64,000 bases of DNA from Plantago major. Lineage: Eukaryota; Streptophyta; Magnoliopsida; Lamiales; Plantaginaceae. Position 1 is the stretch's first letter. Each line of letters starts with the position of its first letter. The stretch spans positions 3,837,212 to 3,901,211 of the forward strand of contig CM048841.1 in NCBI GenBank assembly GCA_026545765.1, given 5' to 3'. This document shows, piece after piece, positions 23,107-35,100 of this stretch. A program made the position numbers and the translations under genes. A model generated the notes under the pieces. It was not told where the DNA came from, ran no database searches, and saw only the letters and a program-made list of their open reading frames with translations.

Positions 23107-23234
23107 ATCCATACGTTTTGGAAGACACCAACGTCACACAACATAATCAAATTTGACTCATTATAAAGGTTGAAATTACAATCTTTTCAATTTGAAGGAA
23201 GAACAACAAAAGACTGAAGAAAATCATAATCTTA

Positions 23235-23856
23235 GGCTCTGTTTAGCAAAACTAGCTGGAAAACTAGCTGGTAGCTGGTTAGCTAGCTGGTTTTAAATGT
23301 AGGTGTTTAGCAAATTAGCTGAAAAGCTAGCTGGTATTTTGTAAAATGACATAAAAATGCATTACTCTTATTTTTCTTGTCTTTAACCTTTCTTATCGTA
23401 TTATTAGTCTATAGTTTTTTAAATAATAATATATCATATTTTGTCCAATAATTATAATATATATTTAATGTACTTTACATCGTCACTTTAATAACATCAT
23501 CAAAAATTATCAGAAGTTGAAAGAAATAATCGTTGAGCATTATAACTTAGTAATGAAAAAAATTAGTATTTGATGTGTACTACATGTATGCATTTTAAAG
23601 AGGTGCGGATACATTAATCCTTATGCTAGTTGCAAAAAAGTACACAAAATGTATAACAAAGGATCCAACAATATAAAATATAGGTTAGGGATATTTTCGG
23701 AATGAAAAAGATAAGAAGCTCCTTATTTAAAAAGAAAGCTACATTGACTAGCTTCTTTTTCCAAATTAAAAGTTAGTTAAGCGTTAAACGAAGCTTTTAT
23801 TAGTCAATAGTCGAAAAAGTTTCGCTGAATCGAAAATCTAGCCAGTAAACATAGCC
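23235..23856. mobile_element. MITE-like element with GGCTNTGTTTA ends
   Basis: The left end GGCTCTGTTTAGCAAAACTA and the reverse complement of the right end GGCTATGTTTACTGGCTAGA are related, and TTA/TTT flanks fit a decayed PIF/Harbinger target. The interior is rich in AGCTAGCTGG repeats near the left end and is non-coding. Confidence 0.6.
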
Positions 23857-26583
23857 TTTGTAAGAAAATCGGTTTTTGATCACCTAACAATCATAAACTT
23901 TATTTGGTTTGGATCACATAAACTTATTAAGAAAATCGGTTTTTCACCTAAATTTCACGTTTGGAAACTGAAATAAGTTGAGAAGTTTTTACGTTTTGTT
24001 TGAAACCTTGTTAGTGAAATAGTAGCAGTATAGTTTAAAGGATGAAATCTAGTTACCGAGGAGGAATCTAAGGAGGTGATCCCAAAGAAAATTGTGTTTT
24101 GAATGACTTTGATATAAATAAAAAGATCATTGTTGCATGATCCAAGAATTTTATTCTCGATTTCACAACTCATGTATAACTAGTATCACTCCAACTAAGA
24201 GTAGTAATTACTTCCTCCTATCTATCTATATCTATATGAAAATAAGCATATTTCAAGTCTTGTGGTTAAGTCATGTGTCATGCTGACGTGACACTATTGA
24301 GCATTCTTATTGATCAGTTTTTTTTTCAAATGTATTTTGATTGGTTGTTAGAATTTCAAATTTGGTATGTTGGTGATGGAACATTTTAAGTATTTAAGAC
24401 GTAGTGCACCATATAACTCCCATGATTTATTTTTAGTATGTTGAATCCATATATAATTTTTATTTAATCTCATATATATTTATCTACAAAACTCCAAAAA
24501 ATATTTTGAACGTATATATAGATTCACCGCGACAAGACGTCCATAGACATCAAACTTGAATATTTTAATAATTTATTAAATTATTTATATATTAAATTAA
24601 ATATTATATAAGTTTATTAAATGATAGAAATAATAAAATTTAAAAAGTAGAGCATTTATTAAATACTTAATACCCCCTCTATTTATTAAAGAAATCAATA
24701 TTTATTTAGGTATACAATTACAAATGTATACTTTAAAATTAACAATAAAGTAACGTATTTGATTAAAAAAAAACATCATCTTATCAGCTTTTACGTGAAT
24801 TCTCACACGTTTTCTACTTTTTACTCATTATTTATTCAAATATTACCTTCTATCTTATACGGTTGAGTACGTAGAGCCTGCATAGGGGTGGTATTAATTA
24901 GTGTTGTTGCTAGGCATCAACCGGGTCAATGTTATTGCTTGGCGTCAAAATTTGTGTCATATGGTTTTTTCTAGAAAGTGCGGAAGGTTTAACTGACAAA
25001 TATTAGCAACTGAATTGGTTCGAAATTCTGAGTGGCAACATGTAGTAATTAATTAAAGGGGATTTCTCTTTGGGGATTAAATCTCTTGAGTCTACATATT
25101 ATAGATTTGCGTCTTTTTTTCATTATAGAAGAAACCGAGGCATTTGATGTAGAATTTTGTCCATTAGTAGTCGCTATGCTCTAATTTAATTTATTTTTGT
25201 TTTTTTTATGATCAATCTTTCGAACTATTTTTCAATTACATATTTGTTTTCGAACAACACCTAGATGTTGCAATGTTTCATATATTCTCAAATCTCAACT
25301 GCTACCTTTAGTTGTGAAATGGGACATATGATTGTAAGCTTTATTTATTTGATAAACATGCATAGTTCTTGCTTGGAATTGGTTACATTTGAAACTCCTG
25401 ATGGATAACAAATCGTTTAAATCGAGTAAGCGTTTACAGTCTCAAGATCAGACTCCACGAGATTGAATAAATTTGTATGAGCGGAAATGTTCAAAATTAT
25501 ACTATTTTGAAAATATATTCTACATGTATTAGTTGTTTATTCATTAGGTACTCACTCAGTTCATGTAACTGTTCTATCATCCGTGCACACAATAATATCC
25601 TTGCATTTACTTCAATGGATGGAAAATAGTCAAAGAAGTAAATAAACGAAAATGTCCTTATTGTTGTTAGATAGGTGGCTAAAATGATCACAAGATTGGC
25701 CCACTCTTGCCCAACCAAGGACAAACTCCAAAAATTCGCCCAACGTTGCATATATGACACTGGACACGGAATTGACAACATGATCAATGCTCTCGGGTTC
25801 GTTTCATTAAACATCTACACTCAATTTTATGTATCTTTCACATATTTCGTTTCAAACAAATTATTAGTTATACATCATTTAGTATCCATTAGAATTATAG
25901 ATACTCTATGATAAATAATTTATTTTATTATTATGGTAAAGCCAAACCAATGAGGCTGGTGTGAAAACTGCTACTACAACATTGATCAAAACTATGGTGG
26001 AAGAGTACAATTCATATGCAAAAGTATACAAGACGGCCAGATATCGCATCTCCCTTGATAATGCCCGTGAGGTAGGCCTTCAACTTAATGCAAGACGCCA
26101 GGGGATGAGCGAACTTACAATTTGCTTACTGCATCTGAAGTAACTGATGCTATAGTAGAGGGTGATGTGATAACTTACATGCAAAATATCATATTATGGT
26201 TGATCAGATGAGGAATGGGGACTTGAAGCACATAACTGAGTTTCGATGCTACCTTATTTTTCAATATCCATTACTTTTCATCCATGGAGAAGAAGGATGG
26301 TATATCGATATAGTATTGTGAGTAAGATGCCAAATCTTATTCTTAGGGAGTTCTTAATTAGCTTTTCGGATACAAGATAGGGAGAATGAAGGTCATCAAC
26401 TCATACTTAGCAGGACGTCATTATTACAATCATTATTGATTCTAGAGGAGATATTATATTTGGAGGACTTTATGCTCCGTTTTGAGAGCTAGAAGAGATA
26501 CAATTCTCCCAATGGATTCCTTAGGTATCATATCATTGATGCTTCCGAGGGTCTGAACTGCTCAATCAAGATTCGATATACCA

Positions 26584-26915
26584 TTGAAGATCCATTTAGA
26601 CTTTGTATGCAGTAAGATTAAGCTTGATTCTGATGCAACCTGTCTACTCAAGGAAATGCAGGTTATTATATGGGACGGGGCTACAATGACCTATATGCGT
26701 TGTTTTGAAGCGCTTGATAGGAGTTTAGAGGATTTTATGCACCGACCAGCCTCACCATTCGAGGGTTTGGTTATTGTATTTGTCGGAGAATTTAGATATA
26801 TATCGACAGTGGTTGCGGGAGGGTCTAGATCTGAGATTGTTGATGCAACAATATGCTCATCCAAAATTTGAAATTCGTGTGAGGTCCTCAGACTTACAAA
26901 GAACATGCGACTGCA
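26584..26915 (+). pseudogene. Helitron helicase core, copy 1
   Basis: Encodes LLKEMQVIIWDGATMTYMRC, then FEALDRSLEDFMHRP, VIVFVGEFRYISTVVAGGSR, and after one in-frame stop CEVLRLTKNMRLQ. This is the Walker B (WDEA) to motif III region of Pif1-like Helitron helicases. WDGA replaces the usual WDEA and GEFRYISTV replaces GDFRQILPV, so catalytic positions are lost. It is followed near 27040-27130 by the family's EFAKWI-like segment. Confidence 0.8.
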
Positions 26916-27196
26916 GGTAACTAAATGTTTGTTTCACTTATGGTATGATTTTAGTAATTTGTATCTTTCTTTATATTTTGTAAAGTGTGTTTTGTGTTTT
27001 TAAGCTGGTACGTTAACAACTGAGATTCATGAGACTAGAGAATTCGCAAAGTGGATACTATGAGTTGGTGATGGAGTTGCCGACTGTGATAATGACAATG
27101 AGGTTGATATCAAGATGCCAGAGGACATTCTTTTTCAAGAAGTGAGAGATCCTATTCCTACCATTGTCCAAAGTACATATCTATCCTTACTTGAGC

Positions 27197-27480
27197 AGTA
27201 AGATTATGCTTGATTTTGATGTAACATGTCTGCTCAAAGAAACAAAGCTTATTATATGGGACGAGGCTACGTACAGTGACCAATATGCATTGTTTTGAAG
27301 CGCGTGATAGGAGTTTGAGAAATGTTATGCATCGACTAGCCACACCATATTTGGTGGTTTGATTATTGTATTTGGCGGAGACTTTAGACAGATACTGCCA
27401 GTGGTTTCGCGAGGGTCTAGATCCGTCATTGTTAATATAACAATATGCTCATCCAAAATTTGGGAATTTAGTGAAGAGTA
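27197..27480 (+). pseudogene. Helitron helicase core, copy 2
   Basis: Nucleotide sequence closely matches copy 1 at an offset of about 586 bases (26611-26870 against 27197-27462). It keeps LIIWDEAT and, in another frame, IIVFGGDFRQILPVVSRGSR, closer to the family consensus than copy 1. The frame shifts between these pieces and stops soon after CSSKIWEF. Confidence 0.8.
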
Positions 27481-28099
27481 TATTAGTGGTTTGAAAGGGG
27501 GAAGTCTATGGGAATTTGCGAGTTTTTTACGTCTCCTTTTCATAACCATGTTGTAATCACGCAGCATGTCGAGGCTTGAGTAAGTTTGGAACAAAACATG
27601 GACTTTATTATCAGACGACATTATGTACAATCAACAACGGTTACTCAACAATCCTGGTACACTAAATTTAAATACTATATTACACATTCCCACATACAAT
27701 GACAATCAGTTTAAATTTTCTATGTAATTGTCATGTAACGATAGAGAACTCTTCAGCCAGGTTTGAAATTCACTAATGAACAAATAAAAAACATAGCTAT
27801 TATGCAAGTATAGAAGTTACCGAAGAAAAACTACAACAATCTCAGTTCATTTGACGATATGCCCGTGCCGGATGAGTCTGTTATATAAAATGCTATAAAT
27901 CCATTGATTTTGTATTAGATGTTCTATGTTAGAGTTGCAATGGAGCATACCACGATGGTTTATACCCACAATTGACTGATGGATAACATGCCATATATGA
28001 AATTATGTCTATTGTCGATGGTCAAAATTGCGAAGTATTCTTCTTATACATCTGCGAATGGACCACAAAAACCTTTATATAGAGAACGATGTCCCCTGT

Positions 28100-28545
28100 T
28101 TTTTAGGGCTAGAGAAGATATTGTAATTCCAGTTGCGTCCAGTGGGCTTGCATCACTCATTCTTTATAAAGGTAGGATAGTAGTCCGGCATATTCAAGTT
28201 TCAGAATACCATTGCATATCACGAGGACTCAACATTCAATAAGCTCATGATTCAGAGGTCACGGGAATGCTCAAGGATGCTCGGCTTATTATTTGAGATA
28301 AGGCTTTCAGGAAAAACCAACATTGTTTTAAGCGATCAATAGGAGCTTGAAGGATGTGATGGGTCGTTCAGATGAGCCATTTGGTGGGAGTGGTGATTGT
28401 CTTCGGCGGGAACTTCCGACATAATTTGCCCGTTGTTACCGGATGAATAGTTATAATATTGTGAATGCCTCTATATGCTCCTCTAGGATATGAGTTGTTG
28501 TGAGGTACTTCGACTGACAAAGAACATGAGATTGCAGGTAAATGA
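28100..28545 (+). pseudogene. Helitron helicase core, copy 3
   Basis: Begins further upstream in the domain than copies 1 and 2, with IVIPVASSGLASLILYKGR (motif Ia). It then has a damaged Walker B region, VVIVFGGNFRHNLPVV and LTKNMRLQ. Several stops and frame changes are present. The Stowaway MITE at 28579 follows directly and separates it from the C-terminal part. Confidence 0.75.
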
Positions 28546-28578
28546 CCCATTTTATCTATATACCACATACTTATATCA

Positions 28579-28801
28579 TACTCCCTCCGTCGCGGGTTCA
28601 TCTTCCCGCAGGTCCGGCCACAAGTTTTAAGATTAAAATGAATAAAGTAGGAAAGATGGTGATAAAGTTGACAAATATTGAATAAAGTAGGAGATATAGT
28701 GAATAAAGTAAGAGAGAGGTTTTCCATTTAATGGATGAGAAGTTGAAATTGAGACGTCCCAAAATGAAATGCGGGAAGTTGAAATTGAGATGGAGGGAGT
28801 A
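28579..28801. mobile_element. Stowaway-type MITE inside the Helitron
   Basis: Flanked by TA, with ends CTCCCTCCGTCGCGG and GAGATGGAGGGAG. The interior AATAAAGTAGGAAAGAT and TTTAATGGATGAGAAGTTG marks the same family as 12043-12222. It is younger than the Helitron it interrupts. Confidence 0.85.
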
Positions 28802-28859
28802 TTTAACTTATCATTGTTTACGTCCAATTTAATCCTATACAGACTGATTCCTCATCGTT

Positions 28860-29665
28860 CAAATTAAAGAGATGAAAGAATTTGTTGAGTGGATAACACA
28901 TGTTGGTGAGGGCATTACCGCTGGACCTAATAATTGTGGGTTCATATCAAGATCCCGAAGTTTTACATATTTGAGAAGTGAGTTATCCAATTCAAACTAT
29001 TATAGATAGTGCATATCTTTCGTTGTTGTATCACTGGCGATCCATCACTTGACCCTGTATATTTCATCACGGGGATGTTCTTGCACCTACAAATGAAATA
29101 TTTGATGATATAAATCAATTTTTCATGTCGAAGATGTCAATAGATAGCATTGAATATTTGAGCGCATATAGCATTGCTACGGAAGATAATTTTGAGAACG
29201 GTCTCGAACATGTTTTCCTTTGAGAATTTTTCAACAACATTAATTGATCTAGATTGACTAATCTCAGGATCATACTAAAGGTTGTGTGTATGGTAATGCT
29301 TCTGAGAAATATAGATCAAACTTTCGAGTTGTGCAACGGAACAAGGCTTATAGTTACTAATCTTGGGAAACATATCATCGAGGCAAAGATGATATATGGA
29401 ATCAATGATGCCAAACGGTTTTCATTATGAGGATGATGATGAGCCATCCGACGGGATGTAGTTCCCTATCAATTAACTGGAGACAGCTCCCTATATTTGT
29501 CTGCCTTGCTATGACCATAAATAATAGTAAGTGACACTCTCTCTCTCACATGTTGGCCTCTACCTTCCCACACATGTATTCAACCGTGATCAGTTAAATG
29601 TTGCTCTTTCTAGAGTTACCACCGAGAAGGGCTTGAACGTAGTAATTTGCGACGTAGAGGGTAAT
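28860..29665 (+). pseudogene. Helitron helicase C-terminal part
   Basis: Pieces in several frames read IKEMKEFVEWITHVGEGITA, APTNEIFDDINQFFMSKMSI, LLRNIDQTFELCNGTRLIVT and HRDQLNVALSRVTTEKGLNV. The last is the conserved SF1 motif VI (VALSRV). Order matches Helitron helicases; stops and frame changes show it is dead. Confidence 0.8.
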
Positions 29666-29934
29666 ACATATATATGACACGGCAACAAACGTAATTTATA
29701 AAGAAGTGTTCGACAAGTTATAAGTTGATTTTATCTTTTATGTGTGTTTTTTATAAAGAGATGTTAAACGTAGGACAATAAAATACTAAACGCAGGACAA
29801 CTTAACTTAATTACACGTGAAGTCCATATATAGCCAAATTTGCATTACATAGACTTCATATTTTGAATAATTACAACAAGAAACACTTTTAACACCAATA
29901 AATTAAAATAACAAGGTTAATGGTTTGTACGTTG

Positions 29935-30042
29935 ATGAAATCAAACATGAGCGAAAATCTAAGTGAAGAAGAGCCCTATCTTAATGTGAGTGACAAAGAA
30001 AGGGAAGAAGAACCACCATGGTATGAAGATGGTTATTTTCAG
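29935..30042 (+). other. Possible captured exon in the Helitron
   Basis: A 36-codon open stretch starts MKSNMSENLSEEEPYLNVSD and ends WYEDGYFQ, directly followed by the donor-like CAG|GTATTT. It is acidic, unlike the helicase, and lies between the helicase end and the Helitron 3' end, where captured host fragments often sit. No family is recognised, so it may be chance. Confidence 0.3.
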
Positions 30043-30885
30043 GTATTTATGTACTTATAAGTTTTGTTTTAAGCTATTTTTACAGAAAAATTCGAGAAAA
30101 AGAGGGTGTTTTTCGAGTTGATGCCGCCAAACCATAACTGGATATTGGCGCCGAACCCTAGCGCCTTCATCAGCTAACCCGCGTCCATATTCATGGCCGG
30201 TTGTGCTACATGGCGCCGAAACTAAGCGACATTAAGCAGGAACGGCTGAACAAATTGTCGCCAAGTCTATATAGCGTTGAGATGTAGCACCAAGAGACGG
30301 GAATCCGCGATCGAATACATCGCTACCTACAGTGAGATGGCGGCGAGATCCATAGCCACATGTGGCTGATGGCTTTGATTGTTTTAGGCGGTGAATAAAA
30401 ATTGAAGCAACACTAACCTAATTCTTCCCTCTTCTTCTTGTTGAATTGCTCATCTTCTTAATTGATTAAAGCTTTTGTGGTTTTTTGGGTATTGGAACTT
30501 GGAAGCGTATGTTGTTTTAGGGGTGTGACTGACTGTATTGACTAATTAGGGGTTTCAAAAATTTATGACTGAAATGATAATTTAAAAAATAAATGTAGAT
30601 ACTTGATAATAATATAAAATAGAGATTTAATGTGTAAATGTTTTTAAGTTGTCATGTATTTAGTATTTCATGTCATGCGTTTAGTATTCGTGTTTATATA
30701 TATGGTTTTGTTCAATTTCACTAATTTATATTATGCACTTTTCAACATGTAAGGGTTACTTCCGATGCAATGTTGAAGCGATTAAATCATGCATTTTATC
30801 ACCTTACAATTTTTATATGTTTCTCAACTTCAACATGTTATTATATACATTTATTCATTTCTTATTTTAATTGTTTTTTCATGCT

Positions 30886-30915
30886 CCGTCGAGTATCGAC
30901 GGGCCATTAACTAGT
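30886..30915 (+). terminator. Helitron 3' terminal hairpin and CTAGT end
   Basis: Perfect 7-bp stem (CCGTCGA / TCGACGG) with a 3-base loop, eight bases, then CTAGT. This is the termination signal of Helitron rolling-circle transposition, not a transcription terminator. Confidence 0.85.
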
Positions 30916-31282
30916 TTTTAATATAATATGTTTCAAAAGGTCTTCTAGGAGACATCTCATAGATAAAGATATTAAGACATACTATCTAAATATTACATAT
31001 TAACCCCAATTAAAACCTAATTGCCAAAAACACCCCAACCCAAGGGCCAGAAGGTGGGTCGGACTATAGTAACGCGGATCGGACTATAGTAATACGGGTC
31101 AGTATAAAAATCATAAACCCAGCTTAAAACCCTCAGCTCGCTCTCATTAATTCTGCCGCTTTCTCTCTCTACTTTCTCTCTTCTTTCTCTCTCTACTTTC
31201 ATCGCCATCGTCGATCAACCGTGAAGCTCAGCTCTCAGCTCGCAAAAAACCGTCGAAATCGTCTGGAATCAACCGTTCAAAT
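30916..31282 (+). promoter_or_regulatory. Promoter and CT-rich leader of an unidentified transcription unit
   Basis: A GGATCGGACTATAGTAA repeat is followed by TATAAAAA (31103-31110) and a CT-rich stretch (CTTTCTCTCTCTACTTTCTC, about 31150-31200), which looks like a TATA box and 5' UTR. The leader is cut at 31282 by the Sirevirus and appears to resume at 42056 with CATCTCGCCATCTCTCC. A candidate start codon is at 42242. Confidence 0.5.
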
Positions 31283-32153
31283 TGAAAGTGCAGTACGCAC
31301 TTGTATTTTGATAATCTTGTCTTTCAATAATCAGTTCCAAGTTTGTGTTTGTTGTTGTTGTTTGTGAAGCTGCAGGACTACCAATGTTGTATAACATTGT
31401 GACAGGATAGAATTCAATGCTGGCATAACATTGAAGATATAACATTGCAGTCGACATCAAGAACAAAGCACATTGGACAGGAAACTTGGACTGGAAGTAT
31501 TTACAGATCGAACAAGAGATGATTTAAGGAAAAAGAACAACTTGTGGTGAAAGCGAGAAGGAATATATTTTATGAAGAATCAAAATATGGAAAATTCCTT
31601 CTATACGTGTATTGAAGAAAACAAGAAAAAGGAAATTGCCTTTGCCGAGATTCTATTGCCCCTGCTGAGATCCTATTACCTTTCGACTTGGATGGAAGCT
31701 GTCGATATATCAAGTATATATACAAGGACTCAGCCGAGCAATTGCAATGCCTTCTTGGTTGTCTATCAAGATTTTATTAAAGAGTTTAGGCTACTTGTTT
31801 TCTGCTAGCTTTGGAGTTTGTCTAAGAGTATTCATTGTTGGAATAACTCTTTCAAACATCGACCTAGAATAGCTTTTACTGTTAGTTCTTCTAGGGCTAG
31901 TTTTGGTTGTTTAATCAATCATCTATGATTGTATTAAACCTAGTTGATTAGATCTACTTTTCCTGTCAGTAGATATTTTGCCTAAAGGCGTGGCCAACAT
32001 ATTTATATATTGTTGGCTTGGTAATAGAAGTTTTATTCTTATTCATCCGTTGCCTATTGTTTATTGTGTTGAAGACATTGTTGAACAACATTGTTGTCAA
32101 CATTGTCTATTGATCTTGTTCTAAGTACCAATCCGGGATCCTACGTTCTAACA
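31283..32153 (+). repeat. 5' LTR of the Sirevirus-like element
   Basis: 871 bp, TGAAAGTGCAG to ACGTTCTAACA. It contains several CAACATTG/CAATGTTG motifs. A 78-codon open frame in it recurs in the 3' LTR simply because the LTRs are copies. Confidence 0.95.
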
Positions 32154-32155
32154 AG

Positions 32156-32169
32156 TGGCATCAGAGCCA
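32156..32169 (+). other. Primer-binding site of the Sirevirus-like element
   Basis: TGGCATCAGAGCCA begins two bases after the LTR. It is one base from the usual plant copia site TGGTATCAGAGC, complementary to initiator Met tRNA. Confidence 0.85.
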
Positions 32170-35100
32170 GCCACCTAACTATTGGTGTCTGGATTTGGTA
32201 CTACTGCAATGGGTGCAAACTACAACAGACCTCCTGTGCTTGATGGGTCCAACTACCATTACTGGCAAATCCGGATGAGGACTTACATCAAGTCCCTTGA
32301 TGGCCGTGCTTGGAGATCCATTCTGGAAGGATACACCTGACCAACTGAAGGACCTGATGCTGATGGTGACATTGTCCCCATTCCTGAAGAACGCTTCACT
32401 GCAGGTGACATACTTCTTAGCTCTTACAATGAAAAGGCCTTAAATGCTATTTTTGGTCATGTAGATGCTCATATGTTTAAAATTATTCAAAACTGCACTA
32501 CTGCAAAACAAGCTTGGGATTTGCTTCAGAGTCATTGTGAAGGGGATGCTAGTGTCAAACAAACTAAACTTAGAATGCTTTGGTCTCAATTTGAAAATCT
32601 AAGAATGGCGGAGGAAGAAACAATTGACTCTTATTTTGAAAAGCTTTTAACTCTCTCCAATGAAGTCCAAAGACTGGGAGAAGCTATTCCTAATAGGCAA
32701 CTTGTTTCCAAAGCTGTTCGATCTCTTTCCTCAATATTTAATACCAAAGTCACTATTTTGGAAGACACTCATAACTTGGCAACTATGGATTTTCACACCC
32801 TGTTGAACAATTTAAAATTTTTTGAACTAAATGAAAATGTGAGACAAGGTATGAAAACTCATAGTATCTCCCTTCACTCTAGTAGTAGTGATGAGTCTGA
32901 CAATATGACTGAGGAAGCTTTCAACAATCTTCTGAGGAAGTTCAACAAACTTAAATTCAGAAAAAACTCTGGTCAAGGATCCTCAAGTGGAACCAAAAAT
33001 TTCAAAAAGAAAACCAATACTTTCAAAACTAGTTCTGCTTCCAAGACTAGCTCTGAATCTGATTTTGATCGCACTCCTCTTAGTAAGATTAGATGTTTTG
33101 AATGCCAAGGGTGGGGTCATTATCAAAATGAATGTGCTAACAATCTCAGAAAAGACAAAAAAAATCTTCTTGCTTGTCTCAGTGATGTTTCAAATGAAGA
33201 ACATGAAGATGAAGAAAAAGAAGATGATTCAACTACCAATGCCAGAGCTCTCCGTTCATCCACTTACAATGTTGATGACCAATGTTGGGACAACATCGGC
33301 AATACAACATCAGGAGTAGAAATCTTCTTTGACTCTGAGAACTGTGAAATTTTGACACTAACCAACCCTGAGAAATCAGGAATCTCTGATGTTTTGTGTC
33401 TACATGGTTCTGTGGATTTTGATACAGATAGTCCTTCAGAAGAGGAAGTCAGTGCGGAACAAATGGTGAAGGATCTGCAACAGATGTATGAGAAACTCTT
33501 CAGTGAATGGAAGACTCTCAGAAAACTCCTCAAGAAAACTGAGAAGGAGAACTACAATCTGAAAGACACCATTGTCAAACTGGAAGCTGAACTGACAAAG
33601 AAGGACACTGAACTGTTCAAGGTAACCACTGAACTATCTAATGAAAAGAAGGTAATTGCAAAGTGGAACTCCTCTACTTCTAGACTTAATGATATGCTTG
33701 ATATGGATAATGATGGGACTACTGGTCTAGGGTACACTGGTAGTTATGATGCTTCTTTTGATAAGAAACTTGGGTGCAACATGAACTGCACTGTTAACCC
33801 TGATACCCCAGAAGTTGTCAAACCTCTTTCTGAGCTCATAAAAGGTCCTGTGTTTGTCAAAGAAAAAGAATTTTTTGTGTGCACTTACTGTCACAAACTT
33901 GGTCACAAGAAACGTTACTGTTTCAAGTACCAAAAGGACTTAAAAAGGGAACATGTTGATTCCTCCAACCTCAGTGACCTCTCTAAGAATCCCTCCCTTC
34001 TTGCTTCTAGCAAACAAAACAGTGATTCCGATGTTAGCTGCGATGTTGTGACAACATCCACTTCAACAGAGACTAAAAGATGTAATCCTAAGTCTCTGAA
34101 GTCTATCCCTGGTTCTCCTAAACGAGGTAAACCTCCAGGACAGATAAGAAAACACAAGAATGTTTCGAACCAGATTTGGGTAGCTAAATAAAAACATACT
34201 TGCAAATGTTGCTTTTTCTATTGCTACTTCTCCTAACAATGCAGGAAAATGGTACTTCGACAGTGGTTGCTCTAGGCACATGACCGGTAACCCGTCAAAC
34301 TTGTCAAATTTTGTCGCTCAAAAGACAGGTACAGTGACATATGGAGGAGGATACCAAAGCAAAATCCTTGGAAAGGGAACACTGTGCCTTAAAGGATATC
34401 CTAAACTTTCAAATGTTCTTCTTGTTGAGGGTTTAACGGTTAATCATGTCAGTATAAGCCACATGTGTGATGATGATCTGAAAGTCAAGTTTGATAAACG
34501 TTCTTGCAAAGTTTATACTTGTGTGGACAAATTAACTGTGATGACAGGTGTTAGATATCAGGACAACTGCTATGTGATGGACGTTCCTCTCAAGTGCAAT
34601 GTTGCTCAACATGATGATGCAACATTGTGGCACAAGAAATTGGGACATGTCAATTACAGGAATCTGGAGAAGATCATCAAAAACAATGTGGTGACAGGTG
34701 TGCCGAAGCTTACCAATGTAGGGAAGCATGTGTGTGGTGACTGTCTTCTGGGAAAACAAACCAAGGCAGTACACCAGCCACTCCAGGTTGAAGGACAAAA
34801 AAGAGGTACTTTTAACTGCTTTGAACTCTTGCATATGGATCTCATGGGTCCTGTAGAAGCTAAAAGTTTGGGAGGAGCCTGGTATATCTATGTTATAGTT
34901 GATGATTTCTCTAGATACACTTGGGTCAATTTTTTGAAAGAAAAATCTGAAACTTTTGAATCCTTCAAAAACTGGCATGCAAAATGTTGTAATCAGTACT
35001 CTACTATGGTCCAAAGAATTCGATCTGACCATGGTAAAAAATTTGAGAATCAATTTTTTGATAAGTGCTGTGAAAAGAAAGGGGTCATGCATGAATACTC

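Larger units (their letters stand above)
24221..30915 (+). mobile_element. Decayed Helitron, about 6.7 kb
   Basis: Helitrons are rolling-circle transposons that insert between A and T. The 5' end is TCTATCTATATCTATAT after an A at 24220. The 3' end has stem CCGTCGA, loop GTA, stem TCGACGG, eight bases, then CTAGT at 30911-30915 followed by T. Inside is a RepHel remnant: possible Rep/helicase N-terminal text near 25.96-26.16 kb, Pif1-like helicase cores at 26.6, 27.2 and 28.1-28.5 kb, and the helicase C-terminus at 28.87-29.66 kb. The reading frame is interrupted many times, so it is not autonomous. A Stowaway MITE (28579-28801) landed inside the helicase. A possible captured exon lies at 29935-30042. 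The exact 5' start could also be 24225 or 24231, because TCTATA repeats there. Confidence 0.85.

Noticed and set aside
23030-23110. tRNA gene on the minus strand
   Set aside because: A and B boxes are present, but the cloverleaf arms do not form and an A-tail plus target repeat mark it as a SINE.
31572-31808. 78-codon open frame present twice (also 41474-41710)
   Set aside because: It lies in the LTRs and is conserved only because the two LTRs are copies of one sequence.
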